DNA of 64,000 bases. Origin: Symbiodinium natans. Its lineage: Eukaryota > Sar > Dinophyceae > Suessiales > Symbiodiniaceae. Of this stretch, positions 23,601 to 31,900 are shown piece after piece (within the stretch, counting starts at the first letter, position 1; each line of letters opens with the position of its first letter). The notes below the pieces were generated by a model. That model was given only the letters and a program-made list of their open reading frames with translations, searched no databases and was not told where the DNA came from. The stretch spans positions 560,022-624,021 of the forward strand of contig CAJNDS010002302.1 in the NCBI GenBank assembly GCA_905221605.1. Direction: 5' to 3'. Both the position numbers and the translations under genes were made by a program.

Positions 23601-23833
23601 CCATGAGGGCTTCTGGCGGGAGTTCGACCTCTGGGCACTGGGCCATACACAGGTTGGCTTCCTTGTGCCAAACCTTGCACCCACAGTGGGTTGGGATTTC
23701 CCAAACCCGGAAAAGGGTCTACCCTTCGCCTTGTCTCAGCATCCATGATGGGCACAGAGCTTCCACGCTCTCGTCCACCTCTTGGACTCCTCACATGAGC
23801 TCCACTGGTATGTCGTGGGGGTGTATTCAACAT
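15836..23833 (-). CDS. Copia-type (Pseudoviridae-like) gag-pol polyprotein with long C-terminal extension
   Basis: An uninterrupted ORF of 2,665 codons; Met30 (first base 23746) may be the true start. In order: Gln/Pro-rich Gag N-terminus, helical Gag body, CCHC knuckle (CYVCGGKGHYARDC, about 524), aspartic protease (WLIDSGAS, about 697), integrase HHCC zinc site (about 865-885) and catalytic D, D and E (ADFCF; RTDSE; GGVERAVRTLKE, about 905-1010), copia reverse transcriptase with YVDD (about 1663) and RNase H (YADASW about 1843, SSCEAEL, HTDSSSAR). This is copia order, integrase before RT. After RNase H come about 600 more residues: a CxxC...CxxC zinc-ribbon-like motif (CKVCKW, CEKCKQ, about 2115-2146), a globular domain and a Lys/Glu coiled coil (about 2480-2600). 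The extension has no family known to me. All catalytic residues are present and no stop intervenes, so the copy is recent or maintained. Confidence 0.9.
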   Translation of the reverse strand: MLNTPPRHTSGAHVRSPRGGRERGSSVPIMDAETRRRVDPFPGLGNPNPLWVQGLAQGSQPVYGPVPRGRTPARSPHGVATGAPQQTMGGPSFPPGLPQQAVGSPSLPPGLSTGPPQPVVTPSQTSPDVQGLTRQVRELESMMQQLVVQQQQFMQTMTSSMVQQQQQHQQWMIQQHQQQQPQQQQQVNPPLPQDGVPENMPSSSSGCQGASPVGTPAKGTQLFRMASPSPPLRPPPLEQESERDVFARSDKWLPSLPTIDFSSWKDRISEALGFLTWMEKLTSWVGLGSEVFPNELMHAVKTQEESRLKQDRLTVEQQKRSTRLMHILRQTFANHEKSSLILQTYVESESTYQQSGFVALRLLAKEFCLKSRAECLFFRSQLVNQTVKAPSIPEIIRKIEHELNKYTKLLNSLDPDVHAGGLQIQEADSVMVLLRSLPDRCRSHCLLHGDSESFEDLKRVALKFEVQQRVWSEAPGTKLQPFRDPNEGKGNEGKPKGKGKEQKGKRESSKGAGKRASSQNKKDVECYVCGGKGHYARDCWYKEGDSGKKPNSPNAKAKAKAKGDPKKKPEKGKPKGKGKGKGKTVAEVSQEGESSDYQLTGGEWNEPESEARVESVLQPLEGLLDEVRKEWIPRSTDEIDWSWEVETRVRIAELEHRISTDLSQMLPSKSVRSLMKPPMNQVKSMEKDDASKWWLIDSGASVTVIAKRYLDEFQILDRKALGPNERYSAANDTPVNVFERVRIRALLPMYEGKQYLGLTSVCVTGVVADVAHNILSTEQMVNTGWEVKFTRREISLRHEKKGVMGYGVSWAGCPWIYLQGDAGKRKKVTFGRTEVRPMDVDDGQRPMEVDQMQSVQSMTKKKQEEMELHRMRGHIPFSSECPHCRMTRGTTQHRRTKDAQDRPVALQADFCFINLVTGTFAKDQPTAPNMKVLVMTEMSTRMIGCLLVGTNADNTSSWIRYWMNAFGLDIAGSAVLLRTDSETAVSALIKRANLGIRIVTQRAPPQGHEAVGGVERAVRTLKELFSTVRLDLRAQGFDLKRSPRAFEFGLIYCAAMHNHHAAAFDGKKSPQELVLQRSLHECGSSLIGATVLAELPDSMKTTALSRFVEAAYVYPEVGGLTHVVSAMVDGCPKHFRAKSIKHIVPLKIGLEHCQHLLKEHDPSDTLAPPILKEKEDGVPDRIEGEADKAFEGRVSDGPTTDMSKVGPPAAWVKEHGGTANCPACGPKRGKANHNAECRKRYDDWLKAQRQRLESKEPTEETPKMDQRSSKDAGVMESGSEPSLLKRPKITYESRPDPKLEERQSVPTPATEVVDVDMEDFEDPSLPYQGIPDEAMEPGYFEGETPAEDEAIPMEEEKPQMDVDSVPNESSRVPRRLESLTSDVNSVPDESNRVPRLINRICLDPRLDVPQGPIKMVSSDESPKLVHVTNSILLNKNSTFPESMKVCGSQVWLARPTSVLSEIDGCPLDVDKTVEGRRTELQSMTAHKAGRVVGADEAQKFARQHGIKIIPTRWVIGPKVVNGKEAVRARCVVQDIAKGSTASSLGLSATTPSLEALRTLLAIASVDAMDIATLDVSTAFLHSPLPKGSKAIIQLPKDVSACKDYYVPVFMILDQAMNGLRVAAKAWNLKLATVVKKVGLKQCPTEPSVFEGTVRGKRFLMLCYVDDLILCGTRDAIRLVTDTLNGELKIKETGRITSTGGKITFLGREIERQGSHLRMRVPPAYLDALFETEFCKDLKVVTAPPDIVKTVEKGRASGSDPELSDTAAARYRAVLGRIAWWGQSRPDLSRWMSILSQGQSKPTACFEQALRQVIRFLKGQYHAWQYFGPDGNVPDSGPAQLEVYADASWAPQASLGRRSVSGIAIFYRGCLIKGISRVQGCVSLSSCEAELRAILTAVQESEGLATLIGQLAESDVTIRLHTDSSSARAVLLNRGLSRRVRHLDIAVCYLQERIQEAQTLKVIWCPTAGMIADVLTKCLSQVTFCQHQQAMGIYPGEDVQQVWRICGIRPRVGVQAYQCAEATGCSVEQVGSLKSVKKCGEVFENFHLRSPETLREDSSPEVQEMDLWSTRKSFGSSTTEASPSLEPVPLVKDRKMAAEDSRKGEQGAEMKSPFWCKVCKWLFRSEHAAGLSWDESGKPKCEKCKQTVTVSGTDASHAFHLREAEKERRAAGKRGDKGESRGSGQAAPKPKAMPKVIERMVDVFPELADPEPPKWFGDVSWSICRRGTPVDELELKDVIGTLSDKDMLRYQSSYEKLVKPIQEVCELQEKPTKIFGILDVRGQIGGKAIIWEMAVNEGGLYMEVPPGTCGLAMLSFVRYLKRKGIIPVLLLGEHQDLGVLRMVDLLCMLPILGAERIMEDEAESSYYPPWVLRWKRSAKEGSLVFKELVERVRVISMLSCDTLRIHEPELRERPVPKWSFVAYSHYRSVIESVAGFLEDLEKKKEEITDTQRAASWKKVVASETRSGVVWICKCKWHLPTDYVVRFNLTLPADMWQQAFGIMGENVGKLEKEEKDLKRILKAAAEQQDREFEEAERKRKRIADLSAAEEEAAKRAKLEGEAVRSPVSVVPSELDAAAIAQIAERVKASFSVADLELMLEEKKRKVGDQPTERPAETPAEPSRSSQDVVMETRTAELAEMKEAAKERRAKLMESTGAGEKKGEEDEE

Positions 23834-24100
23834 AGTTCCTGAACTCAGGCTCCAGCCTGCAGTCTCTCCACAACGTCTTCTGGCGAAAATTCTCTCACCA
23901 ACACCAGATGGTCCAGGCTCCTGAAGAACCTTAGTTCTACTCTACCAAGCACGTATTCCTCCAAGATCGGTCACAACCAATCCAGTTCCAGACCTTGCCC
24001 GGGCTCCAAAGTGCCTCAATCCAAGCCTGATGAGACCGGATCCGCCTTCTCACAGGGTAGGCTTCCCGGTACTCAGTACAAGAGATTCCGGTACTGTCTT
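23834..24100. other. 5' flank of the copia-type ORF
   Basis: This is leader-like sequence upstream of the gag-pol start on the minus strand. I saw no tRNA-complementary primer-binding site and no matching copy on the other side of the ORF, so a 5' LTR is not supported. Confidence 0.4.
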
Positions 24101-24475
24101 TCTGGTCAATCGACAGCTTACTGGGCTGACAGCACTCACCAAAACACTTAACAAACGATTTGTTTGTGTTTTGGTTTGGGCGGTTTCTCGGAACTCTCTC
24201 TTTCTGAAAGCTTGCGACTTAACCGAGAGATCATCCCGACAAAAATCAAAGAAAACATTGAACAAAAGCAAGAGAAAAATTCTGCTCAGACAGGCGAAGG
24301 CAACAGAATCTGCTGCTGCATCTTAGAAAAATTGTCCAAGTTGCACGACTGGCTTCTTCCAGTGTTTTTCTCGATTTCTCCAAAGTTCAAAAAGAACATT
24401 GAAAAAAAAAAAATAAACAAATCACACTGACCTCCTCTCATCATGGCTAGAACGAATTGAGAGTTGCCCATCTCG
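24100..24475 (+). repeat. Repeat family member, longest contiguous copy
   Basis: This segment joins the sequence seen inverted at 11520-11790 to that seen directly at 7394-7540. It is therefore the most complete copy of a dispersed repeat in the window. Confidence 0.75.
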
Positions 24476-24828
24476 ATTGCATTCCATTCGAATATTTTAT
24501 ACAAAGCTTTGACTGGGTTCTCTTGTCTGTGATTTTCCAAAATGGTCAAACAGAAATTCAGAACAGAAAAGAAACTCGGGTGGCCTTGTATGTTGCACAG
24601 GAAATCCAAATCTAGCCCGTTTTCGGTGCCCAGAGTTGAGCTACTTTTGGAATCCATTTGAGTTTGAAATCAACCACAGACAAACAAGATTTTTTTCTAT
24701 TCGATGCTGTTTGCATCAATCAAGGAAAATAAGAAGCCGTCACGTGTTCTTGGCTTGCTGAACTTTTCTTTAGCTGGCATTCAAGACATCCCAGCAGTCT
24801 TGCATTGTTCGCGTGCGATCTTTCTCAC

Positions 24829-25908
24829 ACTGTGGAGGTCACTTCGGCTTCTCTTTTTGAAGTTGATTTCTTGCCCTCTTTTTTGTGTCTCCAAATCCAC
24901 ATTTTCACCACCTGCACACTTCCACACTTGAACAGCCAGTAGAATCCGCCGACATGCACGCAAACACACGAAGCCACTTTGCACCTACACAATGACACAC
25001 ACCCACACTTCCACACACACACAACTCTAACCCAACAAACGCCGAAACTACAACACACACCCATGTAGAAAGAAGAGAGGCGAGAAGAGTGGAAGATTGT
25101 GGCTGATCAGTGATGTTTTTGTCATGTTTTGGATCAGATTGTGTAGGTTTGTTTTGCTTCGGAGTGATTGGGAATCCGTGTGATCCCATCCTCGATGGTT
25201 TATGCCTCGTTGATTTCCAAGGAAATCATACGAGTGTGTTTTTGCCCAATACGCTATTTGAAGTGAGTGTGCAGTGTGTAGGAACTTCGTTCTGAAGCTG
25301 AGTTTAAGCTCACAAGAGAGAATTCGTTTAGTGCATGTGTGTGAGCATTTGTGGTTGCAAATTGGGTTGGTTTGCATGTTTTTGGCTTCAGTGTGCAAGG
25401 AAAGTGTCAGTGTGGGCAACAGGTGGCAAGGCATGGACAAAAGTGACACCTAGCAGTGGTGTCTTTTCGCAAGACGACAAGAAACAAGGGGGGGGGGTGG
25501 AATTTGGAATAATTCTCTTCTCTTCTGCAGGCTTTGCAGGACGAGAAACAATGGGGTGGTTTTAGAACTATTCTCTTCGCCTCTCTTCTCCTACGGACTT
25601 CGCAGGACGAGAAACAAGGTGGGGTGGAATTTGGAACTATTCTCTTCGCCTCTCTTCTTCTACATGGGTGTGGTGTGTTGTAGTTTCGGCGTTTGTGGGT
25701 CAGAGAGTCGTGTGTGTGGAGTGTGGGTGTGTGTCATTATGTGGGTGCAAAGTGGCTTCGTGTGTTTGCGTGCATGTCGGCTGGGTTCTGCTGGCTGTTC
25801 AAGTGTGGAAGTGTGCAGGTGGTGAAAAGTGTGTGGATTTGGAGACACAAAAAAGAGGGCAAGAAATCAACTCCAAAAAGGTAGGGAAGCCGAAGTGACC
25901 TCCACAGT
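24829..25908. mobile_element. Foldback element with ~250-bp inverted arms
   Basis: The left arm (24829 to about 25075, starting ACTGTGGAGGTCACTTCGGC) is reverse-complementary to the right arm (about 25660 to 25908, ending CCTCCACAGT) along its length, with scattered mismatches. The interior of about 585 bp contains the sequence repeated at 14.3-15.1 kb and two tandem units of roughly 75 bp carrying GACTTCGCAGGACGAGAAAC. No transposase is present, so it would be non-autonomous. GTGGCCATTAGTGGCC just beyond the right end is a short local repeat. Confidence 0.75.
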
Positions 25909-26106
25909 AGCATTAGTGGCCATTAGTGGCCCTAAGAGCTGACTTCAACTCACGGCTGGTGGTGTAAATGAGTGGCAAGTTGTAAGCGAGAAGGATGTTG
26001 TTGAGGGATCTAACGCGCGCATAAGGTCTACGGTAGGCAACAAACGCATTCACGTGATCAAGGAAGATCATGGATCTTGCCTTGATCACTACGTCACGGA
26101 TTGACG

Positions 26107-27893
26107 TCATGGGGGCAAAGGGTCCTTGTGGACCCCATAAAAGCATATGAAGACGGCGGGTTGCCTATTGTAGACATACATGCGCAGCGCTCTCTCTTGA
26201 ATGGAGAGTGCAGAGGAAGTATTGTTGTGCGCCATGGTGTGCTTGTGAACTATGCCTTGCTTGTAAATGCTGTATTGAACACCTTCCAGATCGATGGTGA
26301 GGCATACTGCTTCTACAAGGCGAGGCAAGTTTGGCAGAGGACGAGAAATCTCGCAGGACCTCACGTAGCCACTCCTCACTTAAGTTGCATTTTGGAGACA
26401 AAACCTTGGCGGCATAAGTATTAGGAAAGAAAGGCGTGAGAAAAAGTTGAAGAAGTTCTTGTTGTCCAAAGTGAAGACCACACGGCACTGTATGACCACA
26501 AAAGTGCACCGCAAGTTCATTCCCCTCGAAAATCAAAGCGAAGTTGGGGAATTGCACTTTCGCGTCTATAACGCTCTGAAGGAAGGTGCCAGGGCTGGCT
26601 CCTTTGCGCTCAACATTGCATTGCAATTGCGCAATGTTCATCTTGTTCAACATACAAGAAGAGGTCAACAGGCGGGGAGCCAATTTGAGCATTCCCCTCT
26701 TTCCAGTGCTGTGCATTTAAAGTTTCCCCCTGTCCTTTTATGAGGAGGAACTGTGGAATGAATTCAGTTCTGAAGGTCATCAAGTCCAGATGCAGGTCCT
26801 TTAGAAAGCTGAGCATACAGTTGCCACGTGCTGGGGAGTCCAGAAATTGTAAAGCAATCTTGGCCCCCATGTTGGCTATTGACTTACAAAAGCTTGCTTT
26901 AACTGGCTGTCTCTGCCCACACAGGAGACGTAGCTGAGGGTCCACGCATTGAAGGCCTGTACAGAAGGCGGAATTCCTCTTTCCCGCAACAAGTCTTCGG
27001 CTCGGTGGAAGCGTGCACCTCCGGTGTGAAGGTTATGCCCTTAGGGATGCCGGAGGCATGCTCAATAATCCCTTTGAATTTTCCCTGGCCAGGCACGTAG
27101 TTCAGTATAGCTGGTTTACTCACGGCATGTCCGTTTTTCCACCAGCTGGGGTCATTCAGCTCCTTGTTTGGGAAAGGCGCTATCAACTTGTGTGAAAGCT
27201 GATTTCTGAACCGCGTGCCTGAAATGGCAGCCAAGATTTGCTGTCCATAAGTTTGCCAGCATTTCAGGAATTCATCGAAGGGCAGCGGCTTCCAATGGCG
27301 TTGTGTATCTTCATGAAGCAGCTCTTGTAGTGATGTATGCTTGATGGCGGCTTTAAGGGCACCCGGGTAGAAGCAATTTCCAACAATGGAGGCAATGCAC
27401 ATGTCGTTGACATATTCCTCTACATCACTGAGCCAGGCATCCAATTCAGCATCCCAAAGCATTTCTTTATAATGGGCGACACGGAACGGAGGGATGCCCT
27501 TTTGGCCTATAAGGAAGGCGTTCTCTGCTCGTAGCAATTCTGCATTGGCTTCAGCAAAGCGATCCATGAAAACGAGACCAGGAATGTCGGCTTGAAGAGC
27601 CAGCTTTTGCATATCGACGAGAAATTGTGTTCCGACCTGATCGTTGGGCACAAACTTTTCCCATTGTAAGGTGGGAGCTCCATTGGATGTAGCTGCAACC
27701 TGGGAAAAGCGTCTCTGAAATGCTTCTGCTCCTCCAAAGCTCGGCACATGGTACAGGAGCGCAGAGGGATGATAAAAATATGGAGGCCTTTTTCATGATC
27801 ATAGCGCTTAGGACGCAGCCAAGGCTTATGTTTAACAGCAGGGGGCTGATACCACATAAGTGGTCTGCAGCTGGGCGCCAACCTTGGAACCAA
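26107..27893 (-). pseudogene. Broken gene of unknown function
   Basis: Protein-like sequence continues through at least four frame changes on the minus strand: about 27893-27770, 27760-26899, 26945-26610, 26640-26300 and 26379-26107. The best block (27747-26899) is a globular protein with ADIPGLVFMDRFAEANAELL and HWKPLPFDEFLKCWQTYGQQ. The shift near 27770 lies at a run of Ts. I recognise no domain. The repeated shifts indicate a pseudogene or a retroposed copy rather than normal introns, as no consistent splice sites sit at the changes. Confidence 0.5.
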
Positions 27894-27966
27894 GGTGTTG
27901 GGCGGTTGTGAAGTGCTCCTATGTGATCATATCTGGTAAAGAACTTCCTCTTACGTTCAACATGGC

Positions 27967-28021
27967 CGAAAGGGGCCCACTGTGCTGCTGATGTGGTAAA
28001 GGGGCGTCCGCTCAAAAAAAA
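27967..28021 (+). repeat. Retroposon-like A-tailed repeat, copy 2
   Basis: The block CCCACTGTGCTGCTGATGTG and GTAAAGGGGCGTCCGCTC are followed by eleven As. It matches the blocks at 11463 and 28689. Confidence 0.65.
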
Positions 28022-28189
28022 AAACTCCCAAGAAAGGGAGTGGGACGATGCCGTCACGGCACATTGGGCATCTCACAAGAGCCTTGCTGTCGCTGCGAAC
28101 AGAAATCAAAAACCCTTTCAACCGCATGGTCCAAGCTGTATTCTCAACCAAAAGCCAGGCGACTCGACACCCGAGGCGCTGGTCGCGGA

Positions 28190-28456
28190 ACGGCAAGGTT
28201 GTGTTATCAGGAGGCCAGCCACACCGCGAAGACGTTGTGGCGTGCGGCAAAAGCTCAACTTGCGGAGCTGAATGAAACCTCGATCACTTCGGAGACCAAG
28301 CTCACCAATGAGCCCAACGGCACCACACTCTCTGCTGGGAGGTGGCGTCCGACACCTCGCACCCGAGCAATCGCCTCTTCCGGAGTGAGACGTCCGACAC
28401 CTCGCCAGGAAAGCCCGCCAACCAGCTTCAGCAGCTTGCAGGGAATGACTCTATGA
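28190..28456 (+). CDS. Short possible ORF between A-tailed repeats
   Basis: The plus frame ending at 28456 becomes protein-like after about 28190 (ASHTAKTLWRAAKAQLAELN), followed by a Pro/Thr/Arg-rich repeat of RRPTPR-like units. It is bounded by two copies of the A-tailed repeat and may be part of a retroposon. No family is recognised. Confidence 0.2.
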   Translation, partial: TARLCYQEASHTAKTLWRAAKAQLAELNETSITSETKLTNEPNGTTLSAGRWRPTPRTRAIASSGVRRPTPRQESPPTSFSSLQGMTL

Positions 28457-28688
28457 AGGACCTGGGCGAGGGGAACAACCTAGCATGAACCGACCACATT
28501 TTTGCGAACCGCACTCTGTGCTCCCTCCAAACACAGCGCGAGTCAAGCCACAACGGGTCTACTTCGACCTCTTCGTGTTCTTGTTTCACCTTAGGATTGG
28601 ACTGCGTCCGCTTTGTTTTCTCTTGTGTGTTGTGTGTTGTTCTGTGCTGTTTGGCTTGCTCCCGGTAGTCCAGGCCGTTTCACCTCGT

Positions 28689-28755
28689 CGCAATAGACCG
28701 GCCCACTGTGCTGCTGATGTGGTACAGAGGCGTCCGCTTTGAAGATTTAAAAAAA
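28689..28755 (+). repeat. Retroposon-like A-tailed repeat, copy 3
   Basis: GACCGGCCCACTGTGCTGCT and GATGTGGTACAGAGGCGTCC are followed by an A-rich tail (ATTTAAAAAAAG). This is the third copy of the conserved 3' block. Confidence 0.65.
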
Positions 28756-30290
28756 GAAGGGGGCTTCGAAGGGGCTTCAAGGGGTCTTGAGAAGGGGGGC
28801 TTTCTTAATTTCGAATTCAACGGGGCTTCGAAGGGGCTTGAAGGAGGGGCTTGAGAAATAATTCTCGAAGGGGGTTTGAGAAAATTCGGAATCTTTCCCT
28901 CCCCAATTTGAAGGGGGCTTCAAAGGGGGCTTCAAGGGGCTTGAGAAAGGGGGGCTTTCTGAATTTGGAATTCAAGGGGGCTTGGAAGGGGCTTGAAGGG
29001 CTTGAGAAATAATTCTCGAAGGGCTTGAGAAAATTCGGAATCTTTCCCCCTCCCAAAGAGGGCTTGAGAAGCTTTCTGGGAAGGGGGAGTTGGGCTTTCA
29101 CACTCATCAGCGTGGGAGGAAGGGGAGATTCTTCGAAATTCCACCCCCTCGGATCTTGTTTTGTTTGTGTTTCATTATTCGGAAATCAGAGGAGTAGAGA
29201 CGAGACTGTCTTTGTTTCTAGAAGTAAAGAGCAGGCTGGTTGGGGGGGGCGCAGTACTGGGGAGTGGGCGGAAGCGGAGAAGAGAGAAGGCGCTTTATTT
29301 TAAATCAGAGGCGAGGGAGTGGGAGGACGGGAGATATGAGAATGTGGAGTGGGAGGCAGAGAGAAGAGGGAAGGGAATTTATTCTAAATTCCACCCCCCT
29401 CGAATCTTGTTTTGTTTTGTATTTCATTCTTCGAAAATCAGAGGATTAGAGACGAGCTCTTTTGTTTCTAGAAGTAGGAAGCGGGCCCCCCCCCCCCATT
29501 TGCTTATTGTGGAGTGGGAGGAAGGGAGAAGAGAGAAGGGGACTTATTCTAAATTCCACCCCCCCGAATTTTGTTTTGTTTTGTATTTCTTTATTCGAAA
29601 ATCAAAGGAGTAGAGATGAGACTGCTTTTGTTTCTAGAAGTAGAAAGCGGGGGGGGTTGGGGGGGGCGCAGCCCCCCCCATTTGCTTATTGTGGAGTGGG
29701 AGGAACGGGAGAAGAGAGAAGGGGCCTTATTCTAAATTCCACCCCCCCGAATCTTGTTTTGTTTTGTATTTCATTCATCGAAAATCAGAGGAGTAGAGAC
29801 GAGACTGCTTTTGTTTCTAGAAGTAGAAAGCGGGGGGTTGGGGGAGGCGCAGCCCCCCCCATTTGCTTATTGTGGAGTGGGAGAGGAGTAGAAACGAGAC
29901 TGTTTTTTTTTCTGCTTATTGTGGAGTGGGAGGAAGGAGGGGGGGGGGGTTCCGAATTTCCTCAAGCCCCCTTCGAGAAGGGGGGGGGCTTCCGAATTTC
30001 CTCAAGCCCCCTTCGAGAAAGGGGGGGGGGCTTGCGAATTTCCTCAAGCATCATTCGAGAGTCTTGCGAATTTTCTCAAGCCCCCTTCGAGAATTCTTTC
30101 TCCAGCCCCCCTTCAAGCCCCTTCTGAAGCCCCCCTTGAATTCGAATTTGAGGAAGCCCCCTTCTCAAGCCCCCCTTCAAGCCCCTTCTCAAGCCTTCAT
30201 TGTTCGCCCCCCCCCCCCCGGACCCCCTGACCAATTCGAATTCGAGGAAGCCCCCCTTGCTCAAGCCCCCTTCGCAAAATTGGTAAGAAC
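28742..30290. repeat. Foldback block: GGGGCTTGAGAA arms around ~200-bp tandem units
   Basis: The left part (28750-29100) is built of GGGGCTTCAAGGGGCTTGAG and TTCTCGAAGGG words. The right part (29945-30285) is their reverse complement (TTCTCAAGCCCC, CCCTTCGAGAA), so the block is an inverted repeat. Between them are four head-to-tail units starting at about 29130, 29385, 29553 and 29736, each beginning ATTCCACCCCC and containing GTTTCTAGAAGTA. Long G or C runs are present. The long Pro/Gly/Arg frames crossing it are repeat artefacts. Confidence 0.8.
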
Positions 30291-30735
30291 CATGCCCCTT
30301 CATTACCAGACCTTGGAGCACATGTCTCGCCTGGATAGTCCGAGTGTGCTTTTATTCAATTCAGAGTCTAAGTCCCTTACAAGACAAGGCTCACATATGG
30401 CGCCCTTTGTCCGCATTGTCCACAGCCTAGATGCCATGTATTTCCAGTGGAATGGTAGTGGTTGGTTTCTTTCCTGGCTTAGCTGCTAGTGGCCTTGGCC
30501 TTGGACCCACGCTGCACGGCAGGATACCTTACGCAGCTTGGTTTCCACCCGGCAGTGACCTGGCCGACATAACATGCCCTGATACGTAAATCTACTGTAC
30601 AAGCTACTTGTGCTGGGGACACAAAGAGTTGCCAGGCATGATCTCTGGAGCGGCAGCCTTTTAGACGAGTTTAGGGTTCTGCCGCTCTAAAGGTCGCGCC
30701 CGCCAAAGAGTTTTTGCCGCTCTTGCTGCAAGGAC

Positions 30736-31284
30736 ATGTTTCGAAGTGTAAGAGTGCAGGTGTGGAGTGGCATGCACAAGGACTCTGACCATGCGATTGC
30801 GTTGCGATGGCAAGCTTGCTTTTCTAGGTTGGGTTGCATCCGTGTAGTACTGACATTGCGATTGTGCAGATGCAGTGTAGGCCAAAAAAACAGCAACGGA
30901 GATCGAGCGCGTGGAGCTTGGAGAATTTTCAGCGTGTTTGCACCCAACATTTGCAAAGTCGACCTTTTATATTTCAGAGCGGCAACTTCCATCTCTGTGG
31001 CCTTCTTGGTGTTCTTGGCGTTTGTCACGGATGGTTTCATGCTTCTTTCTTATTTTCCGAATGCTGCTTGGGCAGTTAGCCGTTGCAGTAGGACTGCACA
31101 AAGCCTATCTGAAACTTTGCATAGACGCAGGTCCATGGACGTTAAGCCTGCCCAAGCTGCGGAGTTCTGTGTTCTGTGCTGCGTGCCACGCTCTGTCAGT
31201 TGGGAATCTGAGAGGGTTTTCAATGGGTACCGTGCTTCAAGACAGTTGGAAAACTCACATGATTTAGAGCTCATGATTGTTTGA
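30736..31284 (+). CDS. Doubtful ORF, possibly not a gene
   Basis: A 182-codon plus frame has a hydrophobic segment (SISVAFLVFLAFVTDGFMLL) but no recognised domain, and codon use is neutral. A second plus frame of similar length overlaps it. It may be chance; it is listed because it fills an otherwise empty stretch. Confidence 0.15.
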   Translation: MFRSVRVQVWSGMHKDSDHAIALRWQACFSRLGCIRVVLTLRLCRCSVGQKNSNGDRARGAWRIFSVFAPNICKVDLLYFRAATSISVAFLVFLAFVTDGFMLLSYFPNAAWAVSRCSRTAQSLSETLHRRRSMDVKPAQAAEFCVLCCVPRSVSWESERVFNGYRASRQLENSHDLELMIV

Positions 31285-31555
31285 AAATGTTTGAACCTAA
31301 ACCCTAAATCCTAAACCCTATCCCTGAACATTTGCCCTTGTCCGATGTCTTCCACTCCGCTATTGAGGGTTTGCAATCGATTGCCTCGACTTTTGTTTGC
31401 AATCGTTGCGTTTCGTTTTTTCAAGCCATTGCGCAGAAATATTTTGACTGTCACAGGGCAGCCCTAGGGCACTTGCCTGCCCGCACGTTGGGGTTCAGTG
31501 TCCCGTAAAAGAGGGTATAGTAACATGTATGTACATTTATATATATATATATATT

Positions 31556-31850
31556 TATGTATGTATGTATGTATGTATGTATGTATGTATGTATGTATGT
31601 ATGTATGTATGTATATGTTATATGTATATATCTATATCTACATGCATATCTATATCTATATCTATATCTATATCTATATCTATATCTATATCTATATCTA
31701 TATCTATATCTATATCTATATCTATATCTATATCTATATCTATATCTATATCTATATCTATATCTGTATCTGTATCTATATCTGTATCTATATCTATATC
31801 TATATCTATATCTATATCTATATCTATATGTATATCTATATGTATATCTA
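31556..31850 (+). repeat. (ATGT)n and (ATATCT)n microsatellite
   Basis: About 14 units of TATG lead into about 210 bp of TATATC repeats, ending about 50 bp before the PARG start codon. Long Tyr/Ile/Ser frames here are artefacts. Confidence 0.95.
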
Positions 31851-31900
31851 TGGGGTTATAGATATCGGGACGCAAGCAGAATTTGGCAGCGTGCTGCGCC

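Noticed and set aside
15180-24100. LTRs of the copia element
   Set aside because: I compared the two flanks by eye and found no direct repeat, primer-binding site or polypurine tract.
29161-30489. 150-220-codon Pro/Gly/Arg/Ser-rich frames
   Set aside because: They follow tandem and foldback repeats with homopolymer runs and have no domain.
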